A stretch of DNA of 63,252 bases. Origin: Suilimivivens sp964614185 (GTDB taxonomy: Bacteria > Bacillota > Clostridia > Lachnospirales > Lachnospiraceae). The first letter of the stretch is position 1, and every line of letters starts with the position of its first letter. The notes under the pieces are model-generated. The model worked only from the letters and a program-made list of their open reading frames with translations, was not told the DNA's origin and ran no database searches. This document shows, piece by piece, positions 40,734 through 49,066 of this stretch. The stretch spans positions 1 through 63,252 of the forward strand of contig CAZTKJ010000014.1 of assembly GCA_964614185.1 (NCBI GenBank). The letters are read 5' to 3'. The position numbers and the translations under genes were made by a program.

Positions 40734-41525
40734 GTGGATTTAGCGTCAATTTTAGGTTTATTGTTGTGTTTTGGTATGTGCGCATATGGTATCATCAAGA
40801 GTGCCGGAATCGGAAATGTGGGCCGTTATGTAGACGTTGCCTCAGCAATTATTACTTTTGGCGGCGCTTTCTTTTCGGTTATGGCATCTACTTCCATGAA
40901 GGAGTATGTTGCCGGACTTAAGAGTTTTACGCTGGTTTTTAAGGCGCCTGTGCTGGATGCACGTTCAATGATTCAGAAAATTATTGATTTATCCAATATT
41001 GCCCGTAAAGAAGGACTTCTTTCTCTTGAAGAAGCAGCGGGAGATTTGGATGATGAATTTATGAAAAAAGGAATTCTTCTTATTGTTGACGGTACAGATC
41101 CTGATCTTGTCAGAGGTATTCTGGAAACCGAACTTATTAGCATAGAAAGCAGACATAAAGGTAAGATTTCCTTTTGGGAGGATCTCGGCGGCATGGGTCC
41201 TGCATGGGGTATGATCGGTACATTGATCGGTCTGGTTAACATGCTCTATGAAATGGATGATCCTTCCGCATTAGGACCTAATATGGCAGTTGCATTGATC
41301 ACTACCTTGTATGGTTCTCTGTTGGCCAACTGGATATGCGCACCTGTTGCAGGTAAGTTAAAGGCTAATAATTCCGACGAGATCATGATGAAAGAAATTA
41401 TGATTGAGGGCCTTCTTTCCATTCAGGCAGGTGAAAACCCCAGAGTTATTGAAGAAAAACTGAAATCCTTCCTGGCACCTGGCGACAGGATCATGCAGGG
41501 TGAAGGCGATGGAGGTGAAGCATAA
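40734..41525 (+). CDS. motA: Flagellar motor stator protein MotA
   Basis: A 263-residue proton or sodium channel subunit with four membrane helices. The large cytoplasmic loop holds the charged torque residues (TDPDLVRGILETELISIESRH, about 120-140), and the helix-3 proline motif is GGMGPAWGMIGTLIGLVNML. GTG 40734 is the likely start; its ribosome site (GGGTG) is weak, so translation may depend on flbD. It overlaps motB by one base (TAATG). Ion specificity is not evident from the sequence alone. Confidence 0.94.
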   Translation: MDLASILGLLLCFGMCAYGIIKSAGIGNVGRYVDVASAIITFGGAFFSVMASTSMKEYVAGLKSFTLVFKAPVLDARSMIQKIIDLSNIARKEGLLSLEEAAGDLDDEFMKKGILLIVDGTDPDLVRGILETELISIESRHKGKISFWEDLGGMGPAWGMIGTLIGLVNMLYEMDDPSALGPNMAVALITTLYGSLLANWICAPVAGKLKANNSDEIMMKEIMIEGLLSIQAGENPRVIEEKLKSFLAPGDRIMQGEGDGGEA

Positions 41526-42331
41526 TGGCTAAGCGAAAACCTGAAGAGCCGCCTAAGGGCGCGCCGGCCTGGCAGGCCACCTTCGCTGACCTGATGAATC
41601 TGCTGCTTTGCTTTTTTGTCATGCTGTTTTCTATGTCTTCCTTGGATGTTCAGAAATTTGAACTTTTGGCGGCCTCTTTTAATCAGACATTCAGTATTTT
41701 TTCGGGAGGTGCCTCTGCTATCGGTGAGGGCCTTTTGATGAGTAATGGCGTCAGCCAGTTAAACGAGCTGGATGATTATATCAACAGTACAGGGCGGGAT
41801 GCAGAAGGCGATGAGATGCCGGAAGATCTGCAATCCATTGCAGAAACAATGGAACAGGCAAAGTTAGAAGAGTCTGAGCAGCTGGCTGAAAATATTGAAG
41901 AAGCTCTTGAGGAAAAGAATCTTTCGGAAGAAATTGACATAGAATTTACAGCACAGTATGTGCAGCTGACATTAAACGGTGCACTTCTATTTGATTCAGG
42001 AAGCGTGGAACTAAAGGAAGAATCGCTGCCTATTTTGAATCAGGTGGGAATTCTTCTTCAGAGGTACAGCACGGGCGTCATTGAAATAGAGGGACATACG
42101 GACAATGTACCAATGTCAGGTTCTAAATATTCCAATAATGATGAGTTAAGTAATGGACGTGCTCTTTCTGTATTTTATTATTTGGTAGAAAATACCACGT
42201 TGAATCCGGCCAATCTGAAACATTCCGGAATGGGAGAATACATTCCCATTGCAGATAACTCCACACCTGAAGGAAGGGCTAAGAACAGAAGAGTGGAAAT
42301 AAGAATTTATAATTCTCTGAGTTCATATTAA
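41525..42331 (+). CDS. motB: Flagellar motor stator protein MotB
   Basis: A 268-residue stator subunit. The single membrane helix contains the ion-binding aspartate in FADLMNLLLCFFVMLFSMS. A periplasmic linker with acidic stretch follows, then the OmpA-like peptidoglycan-binding domain (IEIEGHTDNVPMSGS, about 195 onward, with GRALSVFYYL and GRAKNRRVEIRI). GGAGGTGAAG precedes ATG 41525. Complexed with MotA it couples ion flow to rotation. Confidence 0.95.
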   Translation: MAKRKPEEPPKGAPAWQATFADLMNLLLCFFVMLFSMSSLDVQKFELLAASFNQTFSIFSGGASAIGEGLLMSNGVSQLNELDDYINSTGRDAEGDEMPEDLQSIAETMEQAKLEESEQLAENIEEALEEKNLSEEIDIEFTAQYVQLTLNGALLFDSGSVELKEESLPILNQVGILLQRYSTGVIEIEGHTDNVPMSGSKYSNNDELSNGRALSVFYYLVENTTLNPANLKHSGMGEYIPIADNSTPEGRAKNRRVEIRIYNSLSSY

Positions 42332-42354
42332 TACTGGAAAAAGGGAGCAGAAAT

Positions 42355-42876
42355 ATGAAAAGAAATTTGATTTCTATTGTGATACTGGCACTTTTGGCTA
42401 TTAACATTGTATTTTCAGCTATTACAATGTTCAGCGTTGCAAGTACAAATAAAAAAACAGCTGCGTTAGTCACAGATATTGCCTCAGCTATTCAGATTGA
42501 TTTAAAGGGAACGGAAGCATCTGGAAATAAGAATGTTCCCATGGAAAATGTAGTGACTTATGATATTTCAGAAATGACCATAGCCCTGAAACGGGGAGTA
42601 GATGCAGAGGGAAATGTGGATACCAAAGACCATTTTGCAGTGGTTACGGTTACCCTTTCCATGGACTCCAAACATAAGGACTATAAGACATACGGAGATC
42701 TGAGTACCAGAGAAAGTCTGATCAAAGGTGAGATCAATGATGTTATATCAGAGTACACCATAGATGAAGTGCGTGGGAATAATCATGCTTTAGAAGAAGA
42801 GATCCTTCAGAGGATTCAGACAATGTTTAATTCCGATTTTGTATATGATATAATTGTAACAGCACTTGTTTCATAA
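42355..42876 (+). CDS. fliL: Flagellar basal body-associated protein FliL
   Basis: A 173-residue single-span protein with an N-terminal helix (LISIVILALLAINIVFSAI) and a periplasmic domain that contains VTVTLSMDSKHKDY and LSTRESLIKGEINDVISEYT, as in FliL. It surrounds stator units and supports torque. AAAGGGAG precedes ATG 42355. The location between motB and fliM is typical of Firmicutes. Confidence 0.9.
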   Translation: MKRNLISIVILALLAINIVFSAITMFSVASTNKKTAALVTDIASAIQIDLKGTEASGNKNVPMENVVTYDISEMTIALKRGVDAEGNVDTKDHFAVVTVTLSMDSKHKDYKTYGDLSTRESLIKGEINDVISEYTIDEVRGNNHALEEEILQRIQTMFNSDFVYDIIVTALVS

Positions 42877-42921
42877 GACAGCAGTTTTGGAATCTGACAG
42901 AAATGAAGGAGGTGAACTTCC

Positions 42922-43902
42922 GTGGGAGAGGTACTGTCTCAAAGTGAGATTGATAATTTGCTGGCAGCCTTAAGTACCGGCGAACTGGATGTTGAACAGA
43001 TGCAGGAGACAGGAGAGAAGCAGGTTAAGGATTATGATTTTAAGCGTCCTGCGAAGTTTTCCAAGGAGCATCTACGTACATTGGAAATTATATATGAACA
43101 TTACGGAAGATTGATCTCTACTAATCTTCCGGTTTATCTTAGAAAAAATGTTCAGATAAGTGTTACCAGCTCTGAAGCAGTTACTTTTTCAGAATTTACA
43201 AATGCTCTGGCGAACCCCGTTATTTTGGGAATTGTTGATTTCAAGCCCTTAAGCGGCAATATAATCATTGAATTGGCATCAAATCTGGGATTTGCCATGA
43301 TAGACAGGATGCTGGGCGGACAGGGAATTCCCCTTGACAGAACCAGGGATTTTTCAGAAATAGAAATGACGATATTGGAGAAACTAATGGTTGTCTGTAT
43401 GCAGTTGATGCGGGAGCCTTGGAGAAATGTAGTGGATGTCAATCCCATTATGGAGCGTATCGAAACAAATGCACAGTTTGCACAAGTGATTTCTCCAAGC
43501 GATATGATAGCCATTGTTACTATGAATTTAAAGCTGGGTGATGTTGAAGGCCACATGAATATATGTCTTCCTTATTTTACGCTGGAAGACGTGATGGATA
43601 AGTTAAATACCAAATATTGGTTTTCAACTATGCAAAAAGAAGACAGTGAAAGTTATGGTGACCATATTGAAGCGCTTATTAAGAGAATAGACATACCGGT
43701 AAAAGCAGTATTAGGTAAATGTCAGGTATCAGTCAATGATTTTATGGGTTTGCAGCCGGGGGATATTATCCGGTTGGGAACAGGAGTGTCTTCAGAAATG
43801 AATGTATATGTTGGAAATATTAAGAAATTCACTGCTCTTCCCGGTTCCAGCAAGGATAAATATGCGGTCCGGGTAACTTCAGTAATCAGAGAGGGGGAGT
43901 AA
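42922..43902 (+). CDS. fliM: Flagellar motor switch protein FliM
   Basis: A 326-residue C-ring protein. The N-terminal CheY-phosphate-binding peptide is VLSQSEIDNLLAAL. The CheC-like middle domain starts DYDFKRPAKFSKEHLRTLE and includes GGQGIPLDRTRDFSEIE; the C-terminal SpoA-like domain ends VGNIKKFTALPGSSKDK. It starts with GTG 42922 behind a near-consensus AAGGAGGTGAAC. fliY follows after 3 bases. Confidence 0.97.
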   Translation: MGEVLSQSEIDNLLAALSTGELDVEQMQETGEKQVKDYDFKRPAKFSKEHLRTLEIIYEHYGRLISTNLPVYLRKNVQISVTSSEAVTFSEFTNALANPVILGIVDFKPLSGNIIIELASNLGFAMIDRMLGGQGIPLDRTRDFSEIEMTILEKLMVVCMQLMREPWRNVVDVNPIMERIETNAQFAQVISPSDMIAIVTMNLKLGDVEGHMNICLPYFTLEDVMDKLNTKYWFSTMQKEDSESYGDHIEALIKRIDIPVKAVLGKCQVSVNDFMGLQPGDIIRLGTGVSSEMNVYVGNIKKFTALPGSSKDKYAVRVTSVIREGE

Positions 43903-43905
43903 AGC

Positions 43906-45171
43906 ATGGACGGAATGTTATCACAGGATGAGATTAATGCACTTCTCAGCGGAATGGATCTTTCCGGCGGATCAGAAGATTCGGGCGATATAGACACTGC
44001 GGCCAGCACAGAAACTGTGTCGGAAGGGCAAATTGTCATAGATGAAACTCTGTTAACAGATACAGAAAAGGATGCCATAGGAGAGATTGCTAATATCAGC
44101 ATGGGCTCTTCGGCAACCACTTTATTTTCACTGGTAAACCGAAAAGTAAATATTACAACGCCGATAGTTAAGCTGGCCAATTGGGAAACGGTAATAGAAG
44201 ATTACCAAAGGCCATGTGTATTTATTCAGATTAGATATACTGCCGGACTTGATGGTTCTAACATCATGGTTTTAAAGGAGCATGATGTCAAGGTAATCAC
44301 AGACCTTATGATGGGTGGTGACGGCAGCAATATAGATGGAGAACTTGGTGAACTTCATTTAAGCGCTATATCTGAAGCGATGAATCAGATGATGGGAGCG
44401 GCAGCCACCTCAATGTCAACAATGCTTGGCAAGATGATTGATATCAGTCCCCCGGAAGCAAGTCTGGTTGATCTACAGGATTTTAAGCAGGGTGGCGAAA
44501 TTGCAGAGTTTTTGGCAGGAACCTTTGCAAAGATTTCGTTCAGGATGCAGATTGATGACTTGGTAGACAGTACGATTATGCAGCTGTATCCTATTGAATT
44601 TTCAAAAAGTCTTTACGAAACTTTTATGTCATCACAGATGCCGGAGCCGGAACCGGCCAAGGCACCGGAACCGGAACCATATGTTCCACCGGTGGCAGAA
44701 CCGCAGCCTGCACCAAATATGCCACAGATGGATGCTCAGATGGGAATGCCCCAACCGGGATATGGAATGCCTCAAATGGGAATGCCCCAGATGGGAATGC
44801 CTCAGCCGGGGTATGGAATGCCTCAAATGGGAATGCCCCAACCGGGATATGGAATGCCACAGGCTAATATGCAGAATATGAATATACAGCCGGCTCAATT
44901 CCAAAGCTTTAATGCCGGTGGAGCCATGATGGCAGGGCAGGAAAATATCGGCCTTATTATGGATGTTCCTCTTGAGGTGACGGTAGAACTTGGAAGAACG
45001 AAAAAATCAATTGCAGAAATTCTTGATTTTGCACCGGGAACTATTATAGAATTAGATAAGCTGGCCGGTGAGCCTATAGATGTACTGGTTAATGGGAAAT
45101 TCGTGGCCAAAGGTGAAGTAGTTGTAATTGAAGAAAGCTTCGGTGTTCGTGTAACAGAAATCATAAAGTAA
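43906..45171 (+). CDS. fliY: Flagellar motor switch phosphatase FliY (FliN-type)
   Basis: A 421-residue FliY. It has an N-terminal switch peptide (LSQDEINALLSGM), a CheC-like domain with two phosphatase motifs of the form D/S-xxx-E-xx-N (DAIGEIAN and SAISEAMN), a proline/methionine-rich linker at about residues 245-330, and a C-terminal FliN domain (IMDVPLEVTVELGRTKKSI). It removes phosphate from CheY at the switch and forms the base of the C ring. The linker is unusual: repeated MGMPQ and PGYGMPQ units. GGGGGAG precedes ATG 43906. Confidence 0.96.
   Translation: MDGMLSQDEINALLSGMDLSGGSEDSGDIDTAASTETVSEGQIVIDETLLTDTEKDAIGEIANISMGSSATTLFSLVNRKVNITTPIVKLANWETVIEDYQRPCVFIQIRYTAGLDGSNIMVLKEHDVKVITDLMMGGDGSNIDGELGELHLSAISEAMNQMMGAAATSMSTMLGKMIDISPPEASLVDLQDFKQGGEIAEFLAGTFAKISFRMQIDDLVDSTIMQLYPIEFSKSLYETFMSSQMPEPEPAKAPEPEPYVPPVAEPQPAPNMPQMDAQMGMPQPGYGMPQMGMPQMGMPQPGYGMPQMGMPQPGYGMPQANMQNMNIQPAQFQSFNAGGAMMAGQENIGLIMDVPLEVTVELGRTKKSIAEILDFAPGTIIELDKLAGEPIDVLVNGKFVAKGEVVVIEESFGVRVTEIIK
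44725..44890 (+). repeat. Tandem MGMPQ/PGYGMPQ-coding repeats in fliY
   Basis: Near-identical 15-30 base units of the type ATGGGAATGCCNCAN recur about eight times. They encode a Met-Gly-Pro-Gln-rich linker between the CheC-like and FliN domains. Such repeats are prone to copy-number change without shifting the frame. Confidence 0.85.
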
Positions 45172-45189
45172 AAGTATAGGAGAGAAAAA

Positions 45190-45552
45190 ATGGCAAAAAA
45201 TATTTTAGTAGTGGATGACGCAGCATTTATGCGCATGATGATCAAGGATATTCTTACCAAAAATGGCTATAATGTAGCAGGCGAAGCCGAAAACGGGGCA
45301 AAAGCATTTGAAAAGTATAATGAGTTGAAACCCGATCTGGTACTTATGGATATTACCATGCCCGAAGTAGATGGAATCCAGGCGCTTAAAAACATTAAAG
45401 CTTCAGATCCTAATGCAAAGATTATCATGTGTTCGGCTATGGGGCAGCAGGCAATGGTTATTGAAGCGATTCAAGGTGGAGCAAAGGACTTTATTGTTAA
45501 GCCTTTCCAACCGGATCGTGTATTAGAAGCTGTTAAGAAAGTAGTCGGCTAA
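45190..45552 (+). CDS. cheY: Chemotaxis response regulator CheY
   Basis: A 120-residue stand-alone receiver domain. The acidic pocket is DD in VVDDAAFMRMM, the phosphoacceptor aspartate is in VLMDITMPEVDG, the switch Thr/Ser position is in IIMCSAMGQQ, and the lysine is in FIVKPFQP. GGAGAG precedes ATG 45190. Its phosphorylated form binds FliM and FliY, encoded just upstream. Confidence 0.97.
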   Translation: MAKNILVVDDAAFMRMMIKDILTKNGYNVAGEAENGAKAFEKYNELKPDLVLMDITMPEVDGIQALKNIKASDPNAKIIMCSAMGQQAMVIEAIQGGAKDFIVKPFQPDRVLEAVKKVVG

Positions 45553-45554
45553 CT

Positions 45555-45920
45555 ATGCTCCTGACAGGTATGGGCCAAATAGATAATTATCTGCAGTTTA
45601 TGACAGTTTTGTTTTTATTTATCTTTGTTTTGGGAATCACTTACGTGGCTACCAGATGGATAGCAAATTATCAGAAAGGAAAAGCTGCAGGTAGCAATCT
45701 GGAATTAATAGAAGCTATGCCGATTGCCAATAATAAGTATGTGCAGATAGTACGCGCAGGTAATAAATATCTGGTAATTGCCATAGGAAAAGATGAAGTC
45801 CATATGCTGACGGAACTGTCTCAGGATGAGATAAAGCGATTGGAAGAGAATGAATCTCAGATGGACTTTAAGAGCATACTTGAGAAATTGAAAAGGCAGA
45901 GTGCAAAAGACGATGACTAA
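45555..45920 (+). CDS. fliO: Flagellar biosynthetic protein FliO
   Basis: A 121-residue protein with one membrane helix (FMTVLFLFIFVLGITYVATRW) and a small cytoplasmic domain (LELIEAMPIANNKYVQIVRA, then GNKYLVIAIGKDEVHML) that matches FliO/FliZ. It helps assemble the FliP ring of the export gate. It starts two bases after cheY and is followed by fliP. There is no long N-terminal extension, unlike Bacillus FliZ. Confidence 0.9.
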   Translation: MLLTGMGQIDNYLQFMTVLFLFIFVLGITYVATRWIANYQKGKAAGSNLELIEAMPIANNKYVQIVRAGNKYLVIAIGKDEVHMLTELSQDEIKRLEENESQMDFKSILEKLKRQSAKDDD

Positions 45921-45932
45921 GGACTGGACAGC

Positions 45933-46805
45933 ATGAAGGGAATTTTTGCCACGAAAAGAATAAAGAAGATAATATGCCTGCTGATGACGGTGGGCATATT
46001 GTGCATTATACCCTGCAGCAATGTCAAAGCTACGGAAGTAGATTCGCATCTGACAGGGACAACAGAAGAACGGACGAACATTGATGAGCCTGGAAGCGCT
46101 GAGAATATGGATGATCTGGCAGAGATCAATATTGCCAATACAGCAACCATTACTTACGATGCAGGAAATGGGCAGATAAACGGTACACTTCGTATTCTGA
46201 TTACGCTGACCTTGATTTCATTAGCGCCGATCCTGCTGATCATGCTTACGTCCTTTACCAGAATATTGATTGTGCTGCATTTTACAAGAGCAGCATTAAA
46301 TACCCAAACAGCGCCGCCAAATCAGGTGTTGATTGGGTTAGCTTTGTTTCTTACTTTTTTTGTTATGAGGCCTTATATAACCCAGATCTATGAGGAAGCG
46401 GTGGTTCCTATGGAGGCCGGTCTTATAGAACAGGATGAATTTTTTGAAAAAGCAGTACAGCCGCTGCGTCAGTTTATGTATAAACAGACACAAAAGGATG
46501 ATGTCCAGATGTTTATGCAGATCAGCGGAGAAGCGTGGGATGGAGGAACCCTGGATGAGATTCCCCTTACGGTGCTGATTCCCAGTTTTATTATAGGAGA
46601 GTTAAGGCAGGCGTTTATTATAGGTTTTTATATTTATATACCTTTTATTGTCATTGATATGGTGGTAGCTTCTACTTTGATGAGTATGGGTATGATGATG
46701 CTGCCGCCTACTACCATTTCCATGCCTTTTAAAATACTGTTGTTTGTATTGGCAGATGGATGGAATCTTATTATTATCAATCTGATTGATACCTTTAACC
46801 GGTAG
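45933..46805 (+). CDS. fliP: Flagellar export gate protein FliP
   Basis: A 290-residue export-gate subunit. It has a cleavable-type signal sequence (basic start, then IICLLMTVGILCIIP), a variable 60-residue segment, and four membrane helices. Family motifs include LISLAPILLIMLTSFTRIL, TAPPNQVLIGLALFLTFF and PTTISMPFKILLFVLADGW. GGACAG precedes ATG 45933. It is expected to form the core of the gate with FliQ and FliR encoded next. Confidence 0.96.
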   Translation: MKGIFATKRIKKIICLLMTVGILCIIPCSNVKATEVDSHLTGTTEERTNIDEPGSAENMDDLAEINIANTATITYDAGNGQINGTLRILITLTLISLAPILLIMLTSFTRILIVLHFTRAALNTQTAPPNQVLIGLALFLTFFVMRPYITQIYEEAVVPMEAGLIEQDEFFEKAVQPLRQFMYKQTQKDDVQMFMQISGEAWDGGTLDEIPLTVLIPSFIIGELRQAFIIGFYIYIPFIVIDMVVASTLMSMGMMMLPPTTISMPFKILLFVLADGWNLIIINLIDTFNR

Positions 46806-46847
46806 GTACAGCCGGAGCAGATCAGATATAAGAAAGGAAGTAATGTA

Positions 46848-47114
46848 ATGATTAATGATGTGACAGCTGTTGCCAGTGAAGCGCTGTTCCTTATTGTCAA
46901 AGTAGCGGCACCCATGCTCTTGGTATCATTGACAGTAGGTTTACTTGTCAGTATCTTCCAAACAGTAACATCTATACAGGAGCAGACATTGACATTTGTA
47001 CCTAAGCTTATTGCCATATTTCTTACCATAATTCTTTTGGGAAACTGGATATTGACACAGATAACGGAATTTATGAACAGGCTTTGGTCTAATTTCAGCT
47101 TCTATGTCAGGTAG
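46848..47114 (+). CDS. fliQ: Flagellar export gate protein FliQ
   Basis: An 88-residue, two-helix hairpin protein. The motif VSLTVGLLVSIFQTVTSIQE, then QTLTFVPKLIAIFLTII, is the FliQ signature. AAAGGAAG precedes ATG 46848. It stands between fliP and fliR as usual. Confidence 0.96.
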   Translation: MINDVTAVASEALFLIVKVAAPMLLVSLTVGLLVSIFQTVTSIQEQTLTFVPKLIAIFLTIILLGNWILTQITEFMNRLWSNFSFYVR

Positions 47115-47119
47115 CGGTT

Positions 47120-47905
47120 ATGATTGATTATGCTTTTAGTTACGCGGATTTGGAGTATTTTCTGTTGATATTCATCAGAACCTTAAGTTTTATTTATGTT
47201 GCTCCTTTTTTCAGCATGAGTAATACACCCAGGAATATCAGAATTGCATTTAGTTTTTTCCTTGCCTTGTTGATGTACTATGCAGCGCCCAGGCCGGAAA
47301 TCATATATGACACATTGCTTGGCTATATGATTATTGTTATGAAAGAGATCATGACCGGAATCATCATCGGATTCGGAGCGAATCTGTGCAGTACGATTGT
47401 GGCTTTTGCAGGGCAGGTGGCAGATATGGAAATGGGACTTTCCATGGTAAGCCTTATGGATCCTTCTACTAAGCAGAATACAACTATTACAGGTGTTTAT
47501 TATAATTATATGGTATTTCTGATACTGATCCTTTCCGGAATGCATAAGTATTTGATTCGGGCGTATGCGGAAACATTTCTTCTGATTCCGGTGAATGGGG
47601 CGGTAATTGATGACGGAGCACTTTTACAGTCGCTTCTTATGTTTATGTCCAGCTATATTATTGTTGGATTCCGGATATGCCTTCCTATTTTTGCAGCAAT
47701 GCTGATTCTGAATACGGTGCTTGGTGTTTTAGCTAAAGTATCACCTCAGCTGAACATGTTTGCCGTGGGAATTCAAATGAAGGTATTATTGGGACTTTGT
47801 ATTTTATTGTTAACCACTTCCATGCTTCCGGGAGCCGCCAATTTTGTCTATGAACAGATGCGACATATGGTGGTCAGCTTTGTGGAAGTCATGCGCAGCA
47901 CATAG
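47120..47905 (+). CDS. fliR: Flagellar export gate protein FliR
   Basis: A 261-residue polytopic membrane protein (six or so helices) of the FliR/SctT family, which closes the FliP-FliQ-FliR gate. Typical segments are FRTLSFIYVAPFFSMSNTP, GFGANLCSTIVAFAGQVAD and LGVLAKVSPQLNMFAVGIQM. The start is six bases after fliQ with only a weak ribosome site, suggesting coupling. flhB follows at 14 bases. Confidence 0.95.
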   Translation: MIDYAFSYADLEYFLLIFIRTLSFIYVAPFFSMSNTPRNIRIAFSFFLALLMYYAAPRPEIIYDTLLGYMIIVMKEIMTGIIIGFGANLCSTIVAFAGQVADMEMGLSMVSLMDPSTKQNTTITGVYYNYMVFLILILSGMHKYLIRAYAETFLLIPVNGAVIDDGALLQSLLMFMSSYIIVGFRICLPIFAAMLILNTVLGVLAKVSPQLNMFAVGIQMKVLLGLCILLLTTSMLPGAANFVYEQMRHMVVSFVEVMRST

Positions 47906-47919
47906 AATGGAATGATAAT

Positions 47920-49032
47920 ATGCTTTTAAGATACGATCTTCAGTTTTTTGCAAAAGAAGGACCGGGCGGTGAAAAAACAGAGGAGCCTACCAGTAAGAAG
48001 CTGGATGATGCAAGAAAAGAGGGGCAGGTTGCTAAAAGTAAAGAAATTGTGACAGCCTTTAGTTTAACGGCGTTGTTTCTTCTGTTAAAGATCTATGTAG
48101 GCAGTATGGGAAAACGAATGCTGGAAGGGTTTCCGGGAGTTTATAATCAGATCCCGGAAGCTATACAGATGTATGATGGAATGATTCCTTCAGCTACCAT
48201 ACAAATAATTGTCAGAAATATGATGCTGAGAATGTTGCTTATTATAGCGCCTGTTCTGATTTTAGGATTAGTATTAGCCTTTGTATGCAATGTAGTGCAG
48301 GTAAAGTGGAAACCTACCAGTAAACCGCTAAAGCCTAAATTTAGTAAATTAAATCCTGTTAGCGGATTCAAACGGATCTTTTCAGTAAGTTCACTGGTCA
48401 ACCTGGTAAAGGCTATTGTTAAAATCCTTGTGGTAGGTTATGTAGCTTACTCCTTTTTGAAAGACAGGGTAAAAGATATATTTCTTTTGTATGACATCGG
48501 ATTGAATCCGGCAATTTCCCTGATTGGAGAAATTGTAATTGACCTTGGGATCCGTGTTTCCGTAATCTATATTGCTATTGCTTTTATTGATTATGCATAT
48601 GAGAAGTGGAAATTTAAAAATGATATGAAAATGACGAAGCAGGAAGTCAAGGATGAGTATAAGAACCAGGAAGGTGATCCTAAGATAAAGGGTAAACAAA
48701 GACAGCGTATGCAGGAAGCCTCAAGGCGGCGTATGATGCAGCAGCTGCCGGAAGCAGATGTAGTTATTACCAACCCTACCCATTATGCAGTAGCCGTTAA
48801 ATATGATCCGGATAAGTATGATGCGCCTTATGTGATTGCAAAGGGTGAAAATTATCTGGCTCAGAGAATTAAGGAGATTGCAAAAGAAAATAAGGTAGAG
48901 ATTGTTGAAAATAAACCATTGGCGAGAATGCTCTATGCCAATGTAGATGTGGGGGAACTGGTGCCGCCGGAGCTGTATCAGTCGGTAGCGGAAGTACTTG
49001 CCTTTGTATATCATTTAAAAGGTAAAGTTTAA
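47920..49032 (+). CDS. flhB: Flagellar export switch protein FlhB
   Basis: A 370-residue protein with an N-terminal membrane domain of four helices and a cytoplasmic domain that self-cleaves at NPTH (in VVITNPTHYAVAVKYD, near residue 283), switching export specificity after the hook is done. The N-terminus begins QFFAKEGPGGEKTEEPTSKK, as usual. The linker with KMTKQEVKDEYKNQEGDP is intact. It contacts FliK at the C-terminal domain. Confidence 0.97.
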   Translation: MLLRYDLQFFAKEGPGGEKTEEPTSKKLDDARKEGQVAKSKEIVTAFSLTALFLLLKIYVGSMGKRMLEGFPGVYNQIPEAIQMYDGMIPSATIQIIVRNMMLRMLLIIAPVLILGLVLAFVCNVVQVKWKPTSKPLKPKFSKLNPVSGFKRIFSVSSLVNLVKAIVKILVVGYVAYSFLKDRVKDIFLLYDIGLNPAISLIGEIVIDLGIRVSVIYIAIAFIDYAYEKWKFKNDMKMTKQEVKDEYKNQEGDPKIKGKQRQRMQEASRRRMMQQLPEADVVITNPTHYAVAVKYDPDKYDAPYVIAKGENYLAQRIKEIAKENKVEIVENKPLARMLYANVDVGELVPPELYQSVAEVLAFVYHLKGKV

Positions 49033-49066
49033 AGGAAAATGACTTTAACGGAAAGGAGATGGATAT

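Noticed and set aside
44624..44904. Open frames on the minus strand and in other frames across the fliY repeat, giving HSHLRHS-like or PVGAFPFEAFH-like products
   Set aside because: They are antisense readings of the MGMPQ repeats with no ribosome site, and fliY itself is clearly coding.
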